Positions 9,313 through 10,418 of a stretch of 10,418 nt of DNA are shown in pieces. The stretch lies in the NCBI GenBank assembly GCA_013298745.1, contig JAAFIT010000049.1, forward strand, positions 1 to 10,418, given 5' to 3'. The translations under genes and the position numbers were made by a program. The notes under the pieces were generated by a model. That model was not told where the DNA came from and did not search any database. It saw only the letters and a list, made by a program, of their open reading frames with translations. This stretch comes from Sphingomonadales bacterium (GTDB lineage: Bacteria; Pseudomonadota; Alphaproteobacteria; Sphingomonadales; Sphingomonadaceae). Each line of letters starts with the position of its first letter. Position 1 is the first letter of the stretch.

Positions 9313-9344
9313 TGCCCCGCCTCGGGCGAACCCGAGGCGGGGCA
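9313..9344 (-). terminator. Strong intercistronic hairpin between receptor and pnuC (attenuator or partial terminator)
   Basis: TGCCCCGCCTCGGG (9313-9326) and CCCGAGGCGGGGCA (9331-9344) are perfect 14-bp complements around 4 nt; in the minus-strand RNA the loop reads UUCG. The hairpin begins 5 nt after the receptor stop and ends 20 nt before the pnuC GTG. It has no proper U-tract afterwards (AGCCGCTTTCGAC), so leaky termination, or protection of the receptor mRNA's 3' end, is more likely than complete termination. Confidence 0.7.
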
Positions 9345-9349
9345 GCACA

Positions 9350-10418
9350 TTAGAAGCGGTAGCGCAGGCTGCCACCATAGGTGCGCGGCTGATTGCGATA
9401 CCCGGACAAGCTACCAGCCTGTGCCACCGATGGGAAGATGGTGGTGAGATAGGCGGCATCGGTCAGGTTGCGGCCCCAGGCGGTCACTTCAAAGCCGTTG
9501 CCCAGCGCCAGCGTGATGGCGGCATTGAGCGATTCGACTTCGCGGCTGATGCTCGACCCCTGCGCGATCGCGACGTTGCTTTCGTGCTGGAAATCGACGT
9601 GGAAGATCATCTTCGCCGCGTCCGAGATATCGGCGGTGTAGTTTGCACCAACCGAGAGCGCGAACTCCGGAATGCCGGCCGGGCGCTGGCCGCTGAGATC
9701 GGTCGGCACGGTCGAGAAGGTCGGGGTCAGTGCAGTACCGCCGGTAAAGCTGTCGAACTTGGGGTTGAGGTAGGTGAACGACCCGGTGACGGTCAACGCC
9801 TTGATCGGACTGAACGAGGTGTCGAGCTCGACGCCAAAGGTCGACTGCTTTTCGGCGTTGCCGAGCACAAAGCCGGTGCCGGTGAAGATGTTGCCCTGGA
9901 AGCCCTTCAGTGCCTGCTGGAAGACCGCGAGGTTGAACCCGAAGCCATCGAACTGGCCCTTCAGGCCGAGTTCGAACAGTTCGGCATCTTCCGGCCCGGC
10001 AAAGCGTGTGCCGGTGGTCAGATTGTTCACCGCAAGTCCGGCCGAACGGATCGGCGAGGCTGCCGGTGCCGGCACCTGTGCCGGCGAACCGGGCGTGAAC
10101 ACGGCCGGCAGCGGACGGCTGTCGCGCGACAGGTTGAACGACGATGCCTTGAAGCCTGTGGCATAGGTCACATAGCCGCTGAGGTTGTCGCTAAACTTGT
10201 AGGCGAGACGCAACGTGTACGACAGGTCGTTGTCGCGGGTCTTGCCGTCCTCGACGCTGTTCGGGAAGTTCAGGAACGGCGGCAGGAACTGCAGCGGCTG
10301 CAGGCCCAGGAACGGGTTGCAGGTGCCGGGAATGGCGCCGGTCGCCGGGCAGGGCCGGGTGCGCGGATAGATGGTGCCGGCCGGCGTCGCGATTTGGCCG
10401 GGGATCCCGGCATTGGCA
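9350..10418 (-). CDS. TonB-dependent receptor, C-terminal barrel (5' end outside window); likely outer-membrane partner of PnuC
   Basis: This is the C-terminal part of an outer-membrane TonB-dependent receptor. The frame is open from the right edge of the window to the TAA at 9350, giving 355 visible residues; signal peptide, TonB box and plug lie beyond 10418. Barrel phrases include YTLRLAYKFSDNLSGYVTYAT (split by an internal TTG codon that is not the start), GFKASSFNLSRD, DAELFELGLKGQFDGFGFN and the last strands GFEVTAWGRNLTDAAYL and GGSLRYRF with a terminal Phe. Two cysteines (codons at 10349-10351 and 10319-10321) flank a Pro/Gly-rich loop and may be disulphide-bonded. pnuC and a NadR-type kinase follow on the same strand, so the receptor probably carries nicotinamide riboside or a related molecule across the outer membrane. 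TonB receptor genes next to pnu-type genes are a known genomic pattern; the ligand here is inferred from context only. Confidence 0.94.
   Translation of the reverse strand, partial: ANAGIPGQIATPAGTIYPRTRPCPATGAIPGTCNPFLGLQPLQFLPPFLNFPNSVEDGKTRDNDLSYTLRLAYKFSDNLSGYVTYATGFKASSFNLSRDSRPLPAVFTPGSPAQVPAPAASPIRSAGLAVNNLTTGTRFAGPEDAELFELGLKGQFDGFGFNLAVFQQALKGFQGNIFTGTGFVLGNAEKQSTFGVELDTSFSPIKALTVTGSFTYLNPKFDSFTGGTALTPTFSTVPTDLSGQRPAGIPEFALSVGANYTADISDAAKMIFHVDFQHESNVAIAQGSSISREVESLNAAITLALGNGFEVTAWGRNLTDAAYLTTIFPSVAQAGSLSGYRNQPRTYGGSLRYRF

Overview
The window is about 10.4 kb of GC-rich, densely packed bacterial chromosome. Two TonB-dependent receptors of the type expanded in sphingomonads, the gene families present and the strong G/C bias at third codon positions suggest an alphaproteobacterium, probably Sphingomonadales. 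This is inference from sequence character, because there is no rRNA or other marker gene here.

Left part (1-3149). The window opens inside a plus-strand TonB-dependent receptor, of which only the barrel is visible. A stem-loop that contains the ribosome binding site of the next gene follows, and that gene is a single-domain globin. The globin meets, stop codon against stop codon with no gap, a minus-strand class I/II PLP aminotransferase that resembles methionine/kynurenine aminotransferases (YbdL-like).

Middle (3228-7240). Divergent from the aminotransferase is a full-length NAD+-dependent DNA ligase (ligA). After it comes a 45-codon open frame with a strong Shine-Dalgarno sequence and biased codons that I do not recognise. 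It ends in two related hairpins that serve as a two-sided terminator. From the other side these hairpins close a minus-strand pair of overlapping genes: a short-chain dehydrogenase/reductase followed by prmA (ribosomal protein L11 methyltransferase).

Right part (7241-10418). A 127-bp divergent intergenic region carries a 9+2+9 inverted repeat. It leads on the plus strand to a secreted protein of about 280 residues, probably an outer-membrane beta-barrel. Convergent with this is a minus-strand set, in transcription order: a TonB-dependent receptor (5' end outside the window), a 14-bp perfect hairpin, a PnuC-family transporter, and a P-loop kinase of the NadR ribosylnicotinamide-kinase type that overlaps pnuC by 4 nt. 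Together these read as a complete uptake-and-trap route for nicotinamide riboside or a related vitamin: outer-membrane receptor, inner-membrane facilitator, cytoplasmic kinase. ligA consumes NAD+, but the two loci are about 3 kb apart and nothing shows that they are co-regulated.

Most of the window is ordinary housekeeping or transport sequence. The points most worth a second look are the receptor-pnuC-kinase set with its intercistronic hairpin, the hairpin that covers the globin start, and the small open frame. I see no CRISPR array, tRNA, rRNA, insertion sequence or prophage gene.
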